Source: Marivirga lumbricoides (GTDB lineage: Bacteria; Bacteroidota; Bacteroidia; Cytophagales; Cyclobacteriaceae). From it: a DNA stretch of 64,000 nt. The notes below the pieces were generated by a model. The model did no database searches and was not told the origin of the DNA. It saw only the letters and a program-made list of their open reading frames with translations. The stretch is taken from NCBI RefSeq assembly GCF_014636295.1, contig NZ_BMEC01000006.1, positions 62,001 through 126,000 of the forward strand, in the 5' to 3' direction. The translations under genes were made by a program, and so were the position numbers. Positions 44,637 to 55,389 of the stretch are shown here, one piece after another; position 1 is the stretch's first letter, and the number at the start of each line of letters is the position of its first letter.

Positions 44637-45893
44637 CTAATGGAAGTACACAGTTAAAATATGCTCTTGTTCCTTACATGAATAATCAATACTCATATTG
44701 TTTACCTCACAAATTTTCTTGATAATTGAAAGGCCTAACCCGAGGGAATTTGTTTTAAAATTTTCTTTTTTAAATCTGCCAAACAGCAAATTGGGGTCTG
44801 ACTTTAAGAGTATTCCGGAATTTTTAAACTGTAGATAAGCCCTGTTCATTTCCACTGAAATATACCCATTGGTATTGACATTATGCTTAATAGCATTTTT
44901 CAATAAATTGTTAACTAGTATTTCAAATAAGGTAGAATTAATACTTACCTGTACATCTTCCTCAATATCCAGATCCATTTTTAATCCTTTTAAATAGATG
45001 AGCTCTTTATAGTCCTCAATAATTTCCTCCAGAATTTCACTCCCATTTATTTGGTTTCGGGTATCAAATTCGTGGTTATCAATTTTAGCCAAAAGCGTAA
45101 GCATATTGCCAAGCTTGGAAATATTTGTAATGCTTTTTTGCGCTTCCTTCACTAACTGCTGCTGGTTTTCATCTAATGGTGTATCTTGTAAAAGCTCAAG
45201 CTTTCCCTTGGCCACGCTCAACGGTGTTTGAATTTCATGGGAAGCATTTTCTGAAAATTCTTTAAGGGACTGGTAATCTCTCCGAATTTTGGAAGACATA
45301 TTTTCAATAAATTGATTCAACCTTTTGAACTCCTTGGTGCCGGTTTTATGAAATTCTACAGGTTCTGTTTCTTTAATATCAAAGTGGCGAATAGATTGTA
45401 ATGTTTTCTCAAAGGGAATTAATAAGCGCTTAGATAAAATCCATCCCATAATCAGAACCAATGCAAGCAGAATAAGGTATGTTTTAAACAGAGATTCTAC
45501 TATCCCATCGATAATATCATCTTGTTCAATGATAATATCATAAAGAGTGATCTTATAAAATCTGCCTTCAATTTTCTTCCCAACTTCCAGCTTATTATGC
45601 AATTCTGGTCTCTCCAAAGTTCTGTGGTATACTATAGTATCAGAAAAAATGTAATTATCTGTAAGAATTGAGTCCTTCTGAGGCAGGATGATCACTTTAT
45701 CTCTAATAATAGGGTTTTGAGGTTGTTTCCTTCCAATATATTTTTCAGTAGAGGTAAGTCTTTCCAGTAGAAACCATTTTTCTTCTTTTTTGATTTCATC
45801 GCCAATTACTTTATAGGTAACTAAGCCTCCGATAAGAAAAACGATAAATGATACACCCAAAAAAATGAGTGTTATTTTATTAATTAGCCTCAT
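44637..45893 (-). CDS. Sensor histidine kinase (OmpR-pair partner)
   Basis: This 418-aa kinase has two membrane segments (about 7-27 and 137-156) around a periplasmic sensor of about 110 residues. A HAMP-like linker and a HisKA domain with His219 in ENASHEIQTPLSVAK follow, then an ATPase domain with LLKNAIKHN and LGLGLSIIKKICE. Its start overlaps the regulator stop by one base (TAATG). Cognate partner is the adjacent OmpR-type regulator. Confidence 0.94.
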   Translation of the reverse strand: MRLINKITLIFLGVSFIVFLIGGLVTYKVIGDEIKKEEKWFLLERLTSTEKYIGRKQPQNPIIRDKVIILPQKDSILTDNYIFSDTIVYHRTLERPELHNKLEVGKKIEGRFYKITLYDIIIEQDDIIDGIVESLFKTYLILLALVLIMGWILSKRLLIPFEKTLQSIRHFDIKETEPVEFHKTGTKEFKRLNQFIENMSSKIRRDYQSLKEFSENASHEIQTPLSVAKGKLELLQDTPLDENQQQLVKEAQKSITNISKLGNMLTLLAKIDNHEFDTRNQINGSEILEEIIEDYKELIYLKGLKMDLDIEEDVQVSINSTLFEILVNNLLKNAIKHNVNTNGYISVEMNRAYLQFKNSGILLKSDPNLLFGRFKKENFKTNSLGLGLSIIKKICEVNNMSIDYSCKEQEHILTVYFH

Positions 45894-46573
45894 TAATTAA
45901 TACTTTTTAATTTATAACCGACCCCGTAAACTGTTTCAATGATATCCATTTGGCTGGCTTTTTCTATTTTTCTGCGAAGATTTTTAATATGTTGGTATAC
46001 AAAATCATAGGAGTCTGCCTGATCTATATAGTCGCCCCATAAGTGCTCTGCAATATTTTGTTTGGTAAGTACTCTCTTTGGGTTGGTAGCAAAAAAAAGA
46101 AGCATTTCATATTCCTTTTTGGTGAGGTCAATTTTCTGCTCCTCAAATTTTACTTCATAAACATCAGTATATAATTTAATGTTACCAATGGAAATACTGT
46201 TTTCTCCTTGTAATTTTCTGGTTCTATAAATAGCTTTCAACCTGGAGCTCAGCTCAATCAAATGAAAAGGTTTAGCAAGGTAATCATCTGCACCGGCATC
46301 GAGCCCACGCACTTTGTCGTCCAATGAGTTTTTGGCAGAAAGTATAATTGTACCTACGTTTTTTTGGTTAGCCCGTAAAGAATAAAGCAAATCCATTCCA
46401 TAACCATCAGGCAGCATTAAATCAATGATTACCAAATCATACTCAAAGGCGGCTATCTTATCTGAAGCTGTAAAATAATCATACGCACAACTTACGTGAA
46501 AACCATCATTTTTCAAGTAAGCTTCAATATTTTTAGATAATTCCAGCTGGTCTTCTACTACTAATACTTTCAT
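45893..46573 (-). CDS. OmpR-family response regulator
   Basis: This 226-aa regulator has a receiver (1-120) with Asp51 in LVIIDLMLPDGYGM and the conserved Lys in DDYLAKPFH. A winged-helix domain (about 130-224) has LTKKEYEMLLFFATNP and GVGYKLKSIN. It is translated with its kinase. The TonB-dependent receptor downstream is the likely target. Confidence 0.95.
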   Translation of the reverse strand: MKVLVVEDQLELSKNIEAYLKNDGFHVSCAYDYFTASDKIAAFEYDLVIIDLMLPDGYGMDLLYSLRANQKNVGTIILSAKNSLDDKVRGLDAGADDYLAKPFHLIELSSRLKAIYRTRKLQGENSISIGNIKLYTDVYEVKFEEQKIDLTKKEYEMLLFFATNPKRVLTKQNIAEHLWGDYIDQADSYDFVYQHIKNLRRKIEKASQMDIIETVYGVGYKLKSIN

Positions 46574-46802
46574 TTTATTTATTAAGTAATCGGAAACAAA
46601 TCCTAATTACTGCGTTAATAAGTATTTAACACAATTTATTTTTGCTAAATTATGTCTTAAAATTGAAGAAATTCTGAAGATAGATTTTTATTGTATTTAT
46701 GAGTACACACTTTGCATAACATCCAAAGCAACTATTTACCATTTTTACTTGTATTGTCCTTATTTTTTTACTTTAATATCCTTTTGAACTCTTTATAAAT
46801 AG

Positions 46803-49800
46803 ATGGATTCAGATTTGATCAACAAATCCGACTTTGGTATGGTGCAAAATTTTTTACAAGCCGACAACCCTTCTAATAATAAGCATTCGTTTTTAAACCT
46901 ATGCCAGGTAATTTCTACCCTATGCCATAATTCATCGCTCCTGTTTGTTCGCAAAAATGAATTGCATGAATGGCTAGCTGAAGAGACTATTAATTTGGAT
47001 TTAAAATTTGAAACTTCTTCCAACAATTTTGAGAATATTATACTCAACTTAAATCCTGACAAAGTTAAATACCTTCAAGAGGTTGAAATCTTAAAAGTTA
47101 TTCAATCTGAATTATTAATTCCTGAAGATTTAACATATTGCCTAACAATACCAGTACTTGTAAAAGATCAATTAAGAGGATTCATTTTTGCTTTTAGTAG
47201 TAAACAAACACTTATTTTCAATGAAACGCTGGAGCAACAGATTAGCCTTTTGGTCAAAGAGATAGAAGAAAAATTAATTCATTTATCATCGCCCAAAACT
47301 TTAAATGAAACTCGTGATAATGCTATTAACCCATTGAAAGAGTTAGCCAAAGTGGGAGCATGGACAGCTGACATAGAAAGTCAGGAAGTATATTGGGATC
47401 CTGTTATATATGATATTTACGAGTTCGACCCGCAAAAATACCGTCCTACTCTTTTATCTTTTTTGCAAAAAATACATCCTGCAGATGAAACTTATATAAA
47501 AAAGGAAGAAAGTAAAGCGCACCACACTGGTTATTTTAACCTTGTTTTTAGAATTATGGGTGCTAAGGGGAAAATAAAGTACTTACATAAAATAGCTCGT
47601 TCCATTAAAAACAAGGAAGGTGAAGTTATAAAATGGAAAGGTACTCTCCAGGACATCACACATATTCGGGAGTCTAAAAAATTACTGTCAGTTCAGAAAA
47701 ATAACATAGAAAGTATTATTCAAAGTACAAATTTCCGGGTATGGGAAAGAAATATGATTACTGATGAATTCTATGTAAATAGCAGGTGGGCTGAAATTAT
47801 TGGTTATTCCCAGGAAGAAATAATGCCCATTACATTAGATACTTTTCTTAGCCACATCCACCCTGATGACATGTTATTGTACGAGAAGGCTCTCAATACC
47901 CACTTTGAAGGGAAAACCGATTTTTATGAATGTGAAATCCGTTTGAAACACAAAAATGGAAACTGGGTGTACATTTTAGATACCGGTAAAATAGCAAGCC
48001 GCACTGAAGAGGGAGAACCGGAATGGATTTATGGCGCTCATCTTGACATCACAAAGAGGAAAAATACTGAGCAAAATCTGGAGAAAACGAAGGAAATGCT
48101 TAGTGAAACCAACCGGATAGCCAAAACCGGTGGTTGGAGCATGAATCTAAATACTTATCAGGTATATTGGACTAAAAATACCTATCACATTTATGATGCA
48201 CCCTATCATATCAATCCTACTTTTAAAGCTATTCTTCGGTCTTACCCGGAGGGCGCTGAGCGTCAAAAAGTGTTTAATTGCATACAACGTGCAGTTAAGT
48301 CCGGTGAGCCATTCGATATTGAGTTGAGAACGGTTTCTTACAAAGGCAGGAATTTTTGGATACGACTAATTGGAAATACCGAAAGTAAGAACGGCAAAAC
48401 AACCCGGCTATTTGGAACAATTCAGGATATTGATGTAAGCAAGCAAAACGAAGTTGCATTACAGCAGAAGACTCAGGAATTCAATGAACTGGTAGATAAT
48501 ATTCCTGTTGGTGTGTTTAGAGTAAGGGAAGATGGAAAAATAACCTACGTTAATAGTATTTGGCTAAAATTAATGGGCTTACCTTCATTTAGTGAGCCTA
48601 TTGAAGTTGATATGCTCCGGGATTTTATTCATCCGGATGATTTTTCCGAATTCTACAAAAGATACGAATATGCGCTCAATAATAGAAAACCTTACTTTTT
48701 TGAATGTAGATTTTTAATTAATAATAATTTAAAATGGTTTAGACTAAGCTCTGAACCCAAGCAAGATGAATCTGGAATTTGGTTTTGGTTTGGTACACTA
48801 TCGGATATAACAGATCAAAAAGATGCTGAGATTGCCCTACGCGAAAGTGAAAATCAGCTTCAATCTATCATTGCCGCAATGCAGGAAGGGTTAATGATTT
48901 ATGATGCGCATGGAAACGTGGTTACAGCTAACAAAAGTGCCGAGAGAATTATAGGCAAGGAAGGTATCTCTTTTAATAGCTATAACGAAGAATGGCATGT
49001 ATTTGATGAAAACATGACACCTCTAAAACCAGGATACTACCCTGTAAATTATACCATTAGAACAGGCAAGTCTTTAGCGGATAATACCATCGCTATAAAG
49101 TATGGTGAAAGTAGAAAATTAAAATGGATATCGATTAGCAGCCAGCCATTAAGCTATAATAAAAAGGAAGAAAAGTATTCCATAGTGGTAACATTCAAAG
49201 ATGTAACGAAGAAAAAAAGTGCTGAAAAATCGTTACTTCAGGCTAAAAAACAAGCAGAAGATGCAAGCAAAGCTAAATCATCTTTCCTTGCCAATATGAG
49301 TCATGAAATCCGAACACCTTTGAATGGAGTAATAGGATTTTCGGACTTATTATTAAAATCCAATTTAAATCCAACTCAAAAACAATACTCAAAAAGTATT
49401 TTTCAATCTGCTAAATCATTACTTGAAATAATAAATGACATATTAGATTTTTCTAAAATAGAGGCTGGTAAGATAGACTTGTCCGTTGAAGAAATAAATT
49501 TACACTCTCTCTCAGAGCAGGTGCTCGATTTAATTACCTATCAGGCCCATCAAAAAGGTTTAGAACTACTATTGGATTATGATACGAAGTTGCCACATCT
49601 TGTAAAAGCTGATCCACTAAGGCTAAGGCAAATATTAGTTAACCTTTTGGGTAATGCGGTAAAATTCACTGAGAAAGGTGAAGTTTTGTTAAAGGTTGAG
49701 GAAATCATTCAAGATGATGCCCAACTAATTAGATTTTCAGTTTGTGACACAGGAATTGGAATTGAGAAGAAAAATCAGAAGAAAATACTTGAGGCATTTA

Positions 49801-51194
49801 CTCAGGCGGATATTTCTACCACCCGGAAATACGGGGGTACTGGTCTTGGCTTAAGCATCTCTAATAAACTACTCAAGCTGATGGCCAGCAAAATGCATAT
49901 AAGCAGCAATGAAAACAAAGGAAGCACCTTCTATTTTGATTTGGAGCTGGACAGAGTAAAGGAAACGGACACAAAAGAGCTGATAAAGTTTACTGATAAT
50001 TTTTCAAGAGTCTTAATTATTGATTCAAACAAGAAGCAAAGTGCAATTATTAAAAAATTATTAAAAAAAGGGGGCGTACTTCCTGATCTGGCTTACAGCA
50101 AAACAAGTGCAGTAAGTCAATTTAAAGAAAATAAGTATGACCTTATTATAGCTAACCAACAGATGTACAAGAATAGTGGCCTGGATATAATTAATATGCT
50201 TAATCAGGAAACTAAAGTAAAATTACCTCCAGTTCTCTTAATGCATAGAACTACAGAGCCGGAAGGATTTAAGCAACAGTGCAAAGACCTAAAGGTTTCC
50301 TGTAAATTAATAAAACCAGTAAATGTACATTCGTTGTTTGATGCTATTGCAACAACTCTACATTCAAAAAATCAGGTAAGCGTAAGCAACCTGAAGCCTA
50401 AAAAAGAAAAAAGTAAATCATTATCAGATGAGGCTTATCAAATTTTAATAGCTGAAGATAATGAAATTAACATGTTTCTTCTGAAGTCATATTTAAGTAA
50501 TTTGCTACCGCACGCTAATATTTTAGAAACTGTTAATGGAAAAGAAGCGGTCGAGACATTTAAAGATAACTCCGTTGACTTAATATTAATGGATATTCAA
50601 ATGCCGGAAATAAACGGATTTGAAGCAAGTAAGCTTATTCGTGAGCATGAAAAGCAAGGTGAGCATGTTCAAATAGTGGCTTTAACAGCTGACGCACTTA
50701 ACAAAGAGAGAAAGCAGGCATTTTCTTCAGGGATGGATGATTTCATTATGAAGCCTATTATGGAAGACTCACTTGCGGACTTATTGGTTCAAGCCCTTGA
50801 ACTAAGAAAAACAAAAAACACTTCAGAAGAAAATGATTTCTTTAAAGAAGCAAAAACTCTTCAACATTTCAACCAACAGGCATTACTAAAAAAGCTGGGG
50901 GGTGATATAGAAAGTGTAAAATATGTAGTACAGCTCTCAAGAAAAGACTTAGTTATTTTTAAAAAGTCGCTTTTAAAAGCAATAGAGGAAGAGGATAGTA
51001 AAACAATTGCTCAAATATTGCATAAGTTAAAGGGAACTTCTTCTTCCGCCAGATTCGATCAAATGTTCAGCCATTTGAAAGAAATGAAACATTCTGAAAG
51101 TTATAACAGCGAATTGAAAGAAGATATAACAGAAAAGATACTTCCTGAAATTGACAGGTTATTAGTGGCGTTTGATGAATTTGAGAAGCAATAA
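46803..51194 (+). CDS. Multi-PAS hybrid histidine kinase with two receivers and Hpt
   Basis: This 1463-aa soluble protein has a GAF-like N-terminal region (about 1-160). Five PAS domains follow (about 170-290, 300-425, 430-550, 560-680 and 685-810). HisKA has His834 in FLANMSHEIRTPLNGVIGF. The ATPase domain has LLGNAVKFT and GTGLGLSIS. Two receivers follow. The first has Asn1118 (LIIANQQM) where the phosphoacceptor Asp should be. The second is intact with Asp1264 in LILMDIQMPEINGF. A C-terminal Hpt domain carries His1407 in ILHKLKGTSSS. A full His-Asp-His relay is present, but no output domain, so another regulator must take the signal. No membrane segment is evident. Confidence 0.93.
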   Translation: MDSDLINKSDFGMVQNFLQADNPSNNKHSFLNLCQVISTLCHNSSLLFVRKNELHEWLAEETINLDLKFETSSNNFENIILNLNPDKVKYLQEVEILKVIQSELLIPEDLTYCLTIPVLVKDQLRGFIFAFSSKQTLIFNETLEQQISLLVKEIEEKLIHLSSPKTLNETRDNAINPLKELAKVGAWTADIESQEVYWDPVIYDIYEFDPQKYRPTLLSFLQKIHPADETYIKKEESKAHHTGYFNLVFRIMGAKGKIKYLHKIARSIKNKEGEVIKWKGTLQDITHIRESKKLLSVQKNNIESIIQSTNFRVWERNMITDEFYVNSRWAEIIGYSQEEIMPITLDTFLSHIHPDDMLLYEKALNTHFEGKTDFYECEIRLKHKNGNWVYILDTGKIASRTEEGEPEWIYGAHLDITKRKNTEQNLEKTKEMLSETNRIAKTGGWSMNLNTYQVYWTKNTYHIYDAPYHINPTFKAILRSYPEGAERQKVFNCIQRAVKSGEPFDIELRTVSYKGRNFWIRLIGNTESKNGKTTRLFGTIQDIDVSKQNEVALQQKTQEFNELVDNIPVGVFRVREDGKITYVNSIWLKLMGLPSFSEPIEVDMLRDFIHPDDFSEFYKRYEYALNNRKPYFFECRFLINNNLKWFRLSSEPKQDESGIWFWFGTLSDITDQKDAEIALRESENQLQSIIAAMQEGLMIYDAHGNVVTANKSAERIIGKEGISFNSYNEEWHVFDENMTPLKPGYYPVNYTIRTGKSLADNTIAIKYGESRKLKWISISSQPLSYNKKEEKYSIVVTFKDVTKKKSAEKSLLQAKKQAEDASKAKSSFLANMSHEIRTPLNGVIGFSDLLLKSNLNPTQKQYSKSIFQSAKSLLEIINDILDFSKIEAGKIDLSVEEINLHSLSEQVLDLITYQAHQKGLELLLDYDTKLPHLVKADPLRLRQILVNLLGNAVKFTEKGEVLLKVEEIIQDDAQLIRFSVCDTGIGIEKKNQKKILEAFTQADISTTRKYGGTGLGLSISNKLLKLMASKMHISSNENKGSTFYFDLELDRVKETDTKELIKFTDNFSRVLIIDSNKKQSAIIKKLLKKGGVLPDLAYSKTSAVSQFKENKYDLIIANQQMYKNSGLDIINMLNQETKVKLPPVLLMHRTTEPEGFKQQCKDLKVSCKLIKPVNVHSLFDAIATTLHSKNQVSVSNLKPKKEKSKSLSDEAYQILIAEDNEINMFLLKSYLSNLLPHANILETVNGKEAVETFKDNSVDLILMDIQMPEINGFEASKLIREHEKQGEHVQIVALTADALNKERKQAFSSGMDDFIMKPIMEDSLADLLVQALELRKTKNTSEENDFFKEAKTLQHFNQQALLKKLGGDIESVKYVVQLSRKDLVIFKKSLLKAIEEEDSKTIAQILHKLKGTSSSARFDQMFSHLKEMKHSESYNSELKEDITEKILPEIDRLLVAFDEFEKQ

Positions 51195-51207
51195 CCGGAG
51201 GGGTTAT
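51191..51207. terminator. Short hairpin between convergent kinase genes
   Basis: ATAACC and GGTTAT pair around GGAGG, spanning both stop codons. The stem is short and lacks a T-run. Confidence 0.3.
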
Positions 51208-52493
51208 GTCATAGGAATTAGCAAAGTGATAGTAGTGCCCTCTCCCACCTTAGAAGCAAGTTTTAATTCACCCTCCAACTTTTCCACCATATTTTTCACA
51301 ATGTATAACCCAAGTCCGGAACCTTCTTTACTCTGCTCCCCTCTGTAAAACATCTCAAATATCTTATCATGGTGTTCATGAGAAATTCCAATTCCATTAT
51401 CACTTACAATAATTTGAAGGATTTCATCTTTTAACTTTGCTTCTATTTCAATTTTAGGGTTTGGATGATCCTGCACCTGATACTTAATGGCATTAGACAC
51501 CAAATTATTCAGTATTACCTCAAGCCGTGGCCTATCAATTAGTACTTTTTCATTTAATTCAATATTCTTCTCAATTTTGACATCTGCAGAAATATCCTTG
51601 AAGCTGTTATTTTCGATAATGTCACAAATAAGCAAATCTAAATCAACTTCCACCTTTTCCACCTGAGTTCTGGTATTACGAGAAATTTCGATGACTTCTT
51701 TAATAAATTTGGAAAGTCTTTGAACTCTGTCTTCAATACGCACAAAATACTCTAGTGTATTTTCATCTTTAATATCATATTTGGCAATGTTAATCAAGCC
51801 TAAGATAGATAATAAAGGAGCTTTTAAATCATGCGAGGCACTATAAACAAAATGATCTAATTCTTCATTTGCTTGTTTTAAATCCAGATTTTTCTCTAGT
51901 AATTCCCTCTCTGCGGCAAGTCTTACCTTTTCAATCTGTATATTAATTAAATCTATATTATACATTGAAAATATGAGAACAAAAAGAGCTATTGCTAAAT
52001 TTACGTAATACGAAGTCTCCAATGAAATACCCTCAGTAACATTAAGGTCACCTAAAGGCTGGTAGTCGGTTAGTTCCAGTATTAACAATAACAAAATTAC
52101 ATAGGTTAGAACACCGTATTTATAAATCCGCTGTTCATTACTAAAAATAAGGAAAATGATGGTTGCGATAGGAAAAAACAGCAAGTAAACCGCTGTTTCC
52201 TTAGGCACAATTGCAGCATAAATGAAGATAAGCCCCGTACCTATTCCGCAAAAGACCAGTTTAGCTGCCATATGGCATCTTCGTTCATTTAATAAATAAG
52301 CCAGGGAAAATACTAGCAGCACACTCACATCTAAAATAACCGCAATAATGTTTGTGTAAATAGCATCATTAATAATCTGAATTACACATGCTAACACGGC
52401 AATTACTGAGAATTGAGATAAGAAAATATTCGGCTTTTGTTCTAAAGTCTTATCAATTGCAGACCAATTATATATTTTTAAATACTTTAACAA
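51204..52493 (-). CDS. Multi-spanning membrane sensor histidine kinase
   Basis: This 429-aa protein has about six hydrophobic segments in residues 25-185. A short coiled linker and a HisKA domain with His221 in YSASHDLKAPLLSILGL follow. The ATPase domain has LVSNAIKYQ, DNGIGI and GSGLGLYIVKNMVE. The C-terminal core closely resembles that of the kinase at 31079-33178 (same SHDL.AP type). No adjacent response regulator. The sensor is probably the membrane region itself. Confidence 0.92.
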   Translation of the reverse strand: MLKYLKIYNWSAIDKTLEQKPNIFLSQFSVIAVLACVIQIINDAIYTNIIAVILDVSVLLVFSLAYLLNERRCHMAAKLVFCGIGTGLIFIYAAIVPKETAVYLLFFPIATIIFLIFSNEQRIYKYGVLTYVILLLLILELTDYQPLGDLNVTEGISLETSYYVNLAIALFVLIFSMYNIDLINIQIEKVRLAAERELLEKNLDLKQANEELDHFVYSASHDLKAPLLSILGLINIAKYDIKDENTLEYFVRIEDRVQRLSKFIKEVIEISRNTRTQVEKVEVDLDLLICDIIENNSFKDISADVKIEKNIELNEKVLIDRPRLEVILNNLVSNAIKYQVQDHPNPKIEIEAKLKDEILQIIVSDNGIGISHEHHDKIFEMFYRGEQSKEGSGLGLYIVKNMVEKLEGELKLASKVGEGTTITLLIPMT

Positions 52494-52744
52494 TGATATC
52501 TTATTTGAAAATTAAAAATAGTTTCCATTATGGGGAAAGTCTTATTATTTAACGTTTTATAATGTATTCTGGTCTAAAAGTGATAATATCAACTTTAAAA
52601 ATTTAACGATAAATATAATAAAATACATTTACTATTAAATTTTTCTTAGAATATTATTTGTAAAAAAAATAACAGTATCCGTCTGTATAAAATAGCTTCT
52701 TGTCATTCTCTATCTTTCATTATATTGAAACAAAAAAATTAAAA

Positions 52745-55213
52745 ATGGTATTAAAAAGATTTGTCTTAATAGGAATTTTGCTCTCAGGATTTATATGTCA
52801 TTCTGCAAATGCGCAACTTTTTGGAAAGAAAAACAAGAACAGTAAAACTGAAGAAGCACCCAAAAAAAACAAAAAGAGCGAATATAAATCTTATAAAGAA
52901 TTAGTGGGTAACAGCAGTGCTACTGATGAAGGATTATTTACTACTCACCGGGTGGATGAAAAGCTGTACTACGAAATACCATTTAAGCTACTGGAAAAAG
53001 ATATGCTTTTAGTAAGCCGTATTGCCAAACTTCCGGACGATTTTGGCGGAGGTTATATCAATGCGGGTTCCAAAGTGAACGAGCAGGTTGTAAGATGGTA
53101 TAAAAGAGATAAGAATATTGATTTAAAAGTGATCAGCTTTCAAAATGAAAGTGAGGAGCAGTCACCTATATATAAGTCAGTTGAGGCAAACAATTTCTTT
53201 CCTATTCTTTACAGCACCAAAATAGAAGGTTTTAATAATGACTCATCCGCATTATTAATAGAAGTTAGCAGCCTGTTTACAAATGAGGTAGATGCTATTA
53301 ATGGTATGCCTGACAGATTACGCAAAAGCTACAAAGTGAAAAGGCTTGATAAAAACAGAAGCTATATTGATGAAGTAAAATCCTTCCCTCAGAATATTGA
53401 AGTAAAGCACGTAATGACCTACGATGCAGACGAACCTCCTGGTCGGGACCGTTCAAGTACTATTACCATGCTGATGAACCAGTCTATGATTTTACTGCCG
53501 GAGGATATGATGCAACCTCGCCTGGCTGATTACAGGGTGGGTTGGTTCACTGTAGATAAATTTAATTATAACTCAGAGGCTTTAAAATCAGATGATTATG
53601 AATTAATCAGAAGATGGAGATTGGTTCCTAAAGATATTGAAGCTTATAAAAGAGGTGAATTAGTTGAGCCAATAAAACCTATAGTTTATTACCTGGATCC
53701 AGCAACACCAGAAAAGTGGAGACCCTTCTTCAAACAGGGAATTGAAGATTGGAACCAGGCTTTTGAAAAAGCTGGCTTTAAAAATGCTATCATAGCAAAA
53801 GATCCTCCCTCAAAAGAAGAAGACCCGGAATTTAGTCCGGAAGATGTCAGGTATTCTGTGGTAAGATATGTAGCCAGTACTACCAGAAACGCAGTAGGCC
53901 CATCAGTTACTGACCCTCGCACAGGAGAAATCATTGAAAGTGATATTATATGGTATCATAATCATTTACGTTCTTACAGAAACAGGTTCATGATTGAAGC
54001 TGGTGCACAAAACCCAGCCGCAAGAACATTACAAACACCTGAACCGGAAATTGGTGAAATGATGCGCATGGTAATAGCACACGAAGTAGGTCATGCTTTA
54101 GGCCTTCCTCACAATATGAAAGCCAGTGCTGCCTACCCTACTGACTCATTAAGAAGCGCCTCATTTACTCAAAAATACGGACTCACTCCTTCAATTATGG
54201 ATTATGCCAGGGTAAATTACGTGGCTCAGCCGGAAGATAAAGGAGTACGTTATATCAGAATGATGGGACCTTATGATGAATATGCCATCAACTGGGGATA
54301 TCGGTTTATTCCTGAAGCTAAAAGCAAAGAAGACGAAAAGCCTGTTTTAGACGAGTGGATTTTAGAAAAAGCCGGAAACCCTTGGTATGAATTCGGAGGA
54401 GGTTATGATGGTGTAGATCCACAATCTCAGAGAGAAAGCCTTGGAAGAGATCAGGTAAAAGCCAGCAGATATGGCCTTATGAATCTTAAAAAAGTAGTGC
54501 CAAACCTGGTTGAATGGACATCGGAAGAAGGAAAAGGTTATTCGGAACTGGAAGAAGTATACCGTGAGCTAACTTATATGTGGAGAGGCTATGTAAACCA
54601 TGTAATTACAAATATTGGCGGTGTGTATGAAACAAGGAAAACCGCTGATCAGGAAGGTGTAATTTATGATCCGGTTCCCAAATCAGTTCAAAAAGGCGCA
54701 ATGGAATTTGTGATGGAAAATGCATTTACTACTCCTGTATGGCTTCTGAACCAGGGAATTTTAAGAAGAATAGAATCGGCAGGTGCCATAGAAAGGGTAC
54801 AAAGCATCCAAAGCTACCACTTAAGAAATCTATTAGATGAAGAAAGGTTGTTAAGGCTGGTTGAGAATGAACAAATGGATTCAAAGGAAGCTTATACACT
54901 TCTTGAAATGATGAATGACTTAAGAAATGGACTTTTTTCTGAATTGTACAGTGCCGGAAAAGTAGATGCCTACCGAAAAAATCTGCAAAGGGCATTTATA
55001 GACTTAGCAAGCGGATATATAGAAAATTTAGATAAAGAAGGGAGAAACGCTGGTAAAATAAGAATTTCTGAGATCATTCCGGTAATGCGTGGAGAATTGA
55101 AAAAACTTAGAAATGACTTAAACGCGAGAAAGAACCGTAGTGGTGATACATTGACGCAGTACCATTGGGATGATCTGATTGCAAGGATTGATAAAGCACT
55201 CAAAACAGATTAA
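52745..55213 (+). CDS. Secreted zinc metalloprotease (DUF5117/DUF5118 type)
   Basis: From the ATG at 52745 the protein is 822 aa with a signal peptide ending ANA-QLF. The N-terminal region matches the DUF5118/DUF5117 pair of Bacteroidota zinc proteases, with DEGLFTTHRVDEKLYYEIPF. The catalytic domain has HEVGHALGLPH starting at His446, the metzincin-type HExxHxxGxxH, followed by SIMDYARVNY as the Met-turn. A distal helical domain completes it. An ATG at 52700 is in frame but has no signal-peptide logic, and a TATCTTTC element at 52711-52718 lies between the two starts. The substrate is unknown. Confidence 0.9.
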   Translation: MVLKRFVLIGILLSGFICHSANAQLFGKKNKNSKTEEAPKKNKKSEYKSYKELVGNSSATDEGLFTTHRVDEKLYYEIPFKLLEKDMLLVSRIAKLPDDFGGGYINAGSKVNEQVVRWYKRDKNIDLKVISFQNESEEQSPIYKSVEANNFFPILYSTKIEGFNNDSSALLIEVSSLFTNEVDAINGMPDRLRKSYKVKRLDKNRSYIDEVKSFPQNIEVKHVMTYDADEPPGRDRSSTITMLMNQSMILLPEDMMQPRLADYRVGWFTVDKFNYNSEALKSDDYELIRRWRLVPKDIEAYKRGELVEPIKPIVYYLDPATPEKWRPFFKQGIEDWNQAFEKAGFKNAIIAKDPPSKEEDPEFSPEDVRYSVVRYVASTTRNAVGPSVTDPRTGEIIESDIIWYHNHLRSYRNRFMIEAGAQNPAARTLQTPEPEIGEMMRMVIAHEVGHALGLPHNMKASAAYPTDSLRSASFTQKYGLTPSIMDYARVNYVAQPEDKGVRYIRMMGPYDEYAINWGYRFIPEAKSKEDEKPVLDEWILEKAGNPWYEFGGGYDGVDPQSQRESLGRDQVKASRYGLMNLKKVVPNLVEWTSEEGKGYSELEEVYRELTYMWRGYVNHVITNIGGVYETRKTADQEGVIYDPVPKSVQKGAMEFVMENAFTTPVWLLNQGILRRIESAGAIERVQSIQSYHLRNLLDEERLLRLVENEQMDSKEAYTLLEMMNDLRNGLFSELYSAGKVDAYRKNLQRAFIDLASGYIENLDKEGRNAGKIRISEIIPVMRGELKKLRNDLNARKNRSGDTLTQYHWDDLIARIDKALKTD

Positions 55214-55270
55214 TAAACAAATATAGATTGCTTTTCTTTCGTAAGAAATACTTCTCTAAGTAACCCTCAC

Positions 55271-55298
55271 AAGCGTCATGATATTTTTCATGGCGCTT
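55271..55298 (+). terminator. Rho-independent terminator
   Basis: 11-bp stem AAGCGTCATGA/TCATGGCGCTT with one T-G pair, loop TATTTT, followed by a run of T. It lies 57 bases after the metalloprotease stop. Confidence 0.85.
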
Positions 55299-55389
55299 TT
55301 TCTTTGTCTCCATAAAAAGTGTTTGAAGATATTACTATATAGCTGCTCAAAAATTATTTACTTTGTATTCTAGATAGAAACATCTCAAC

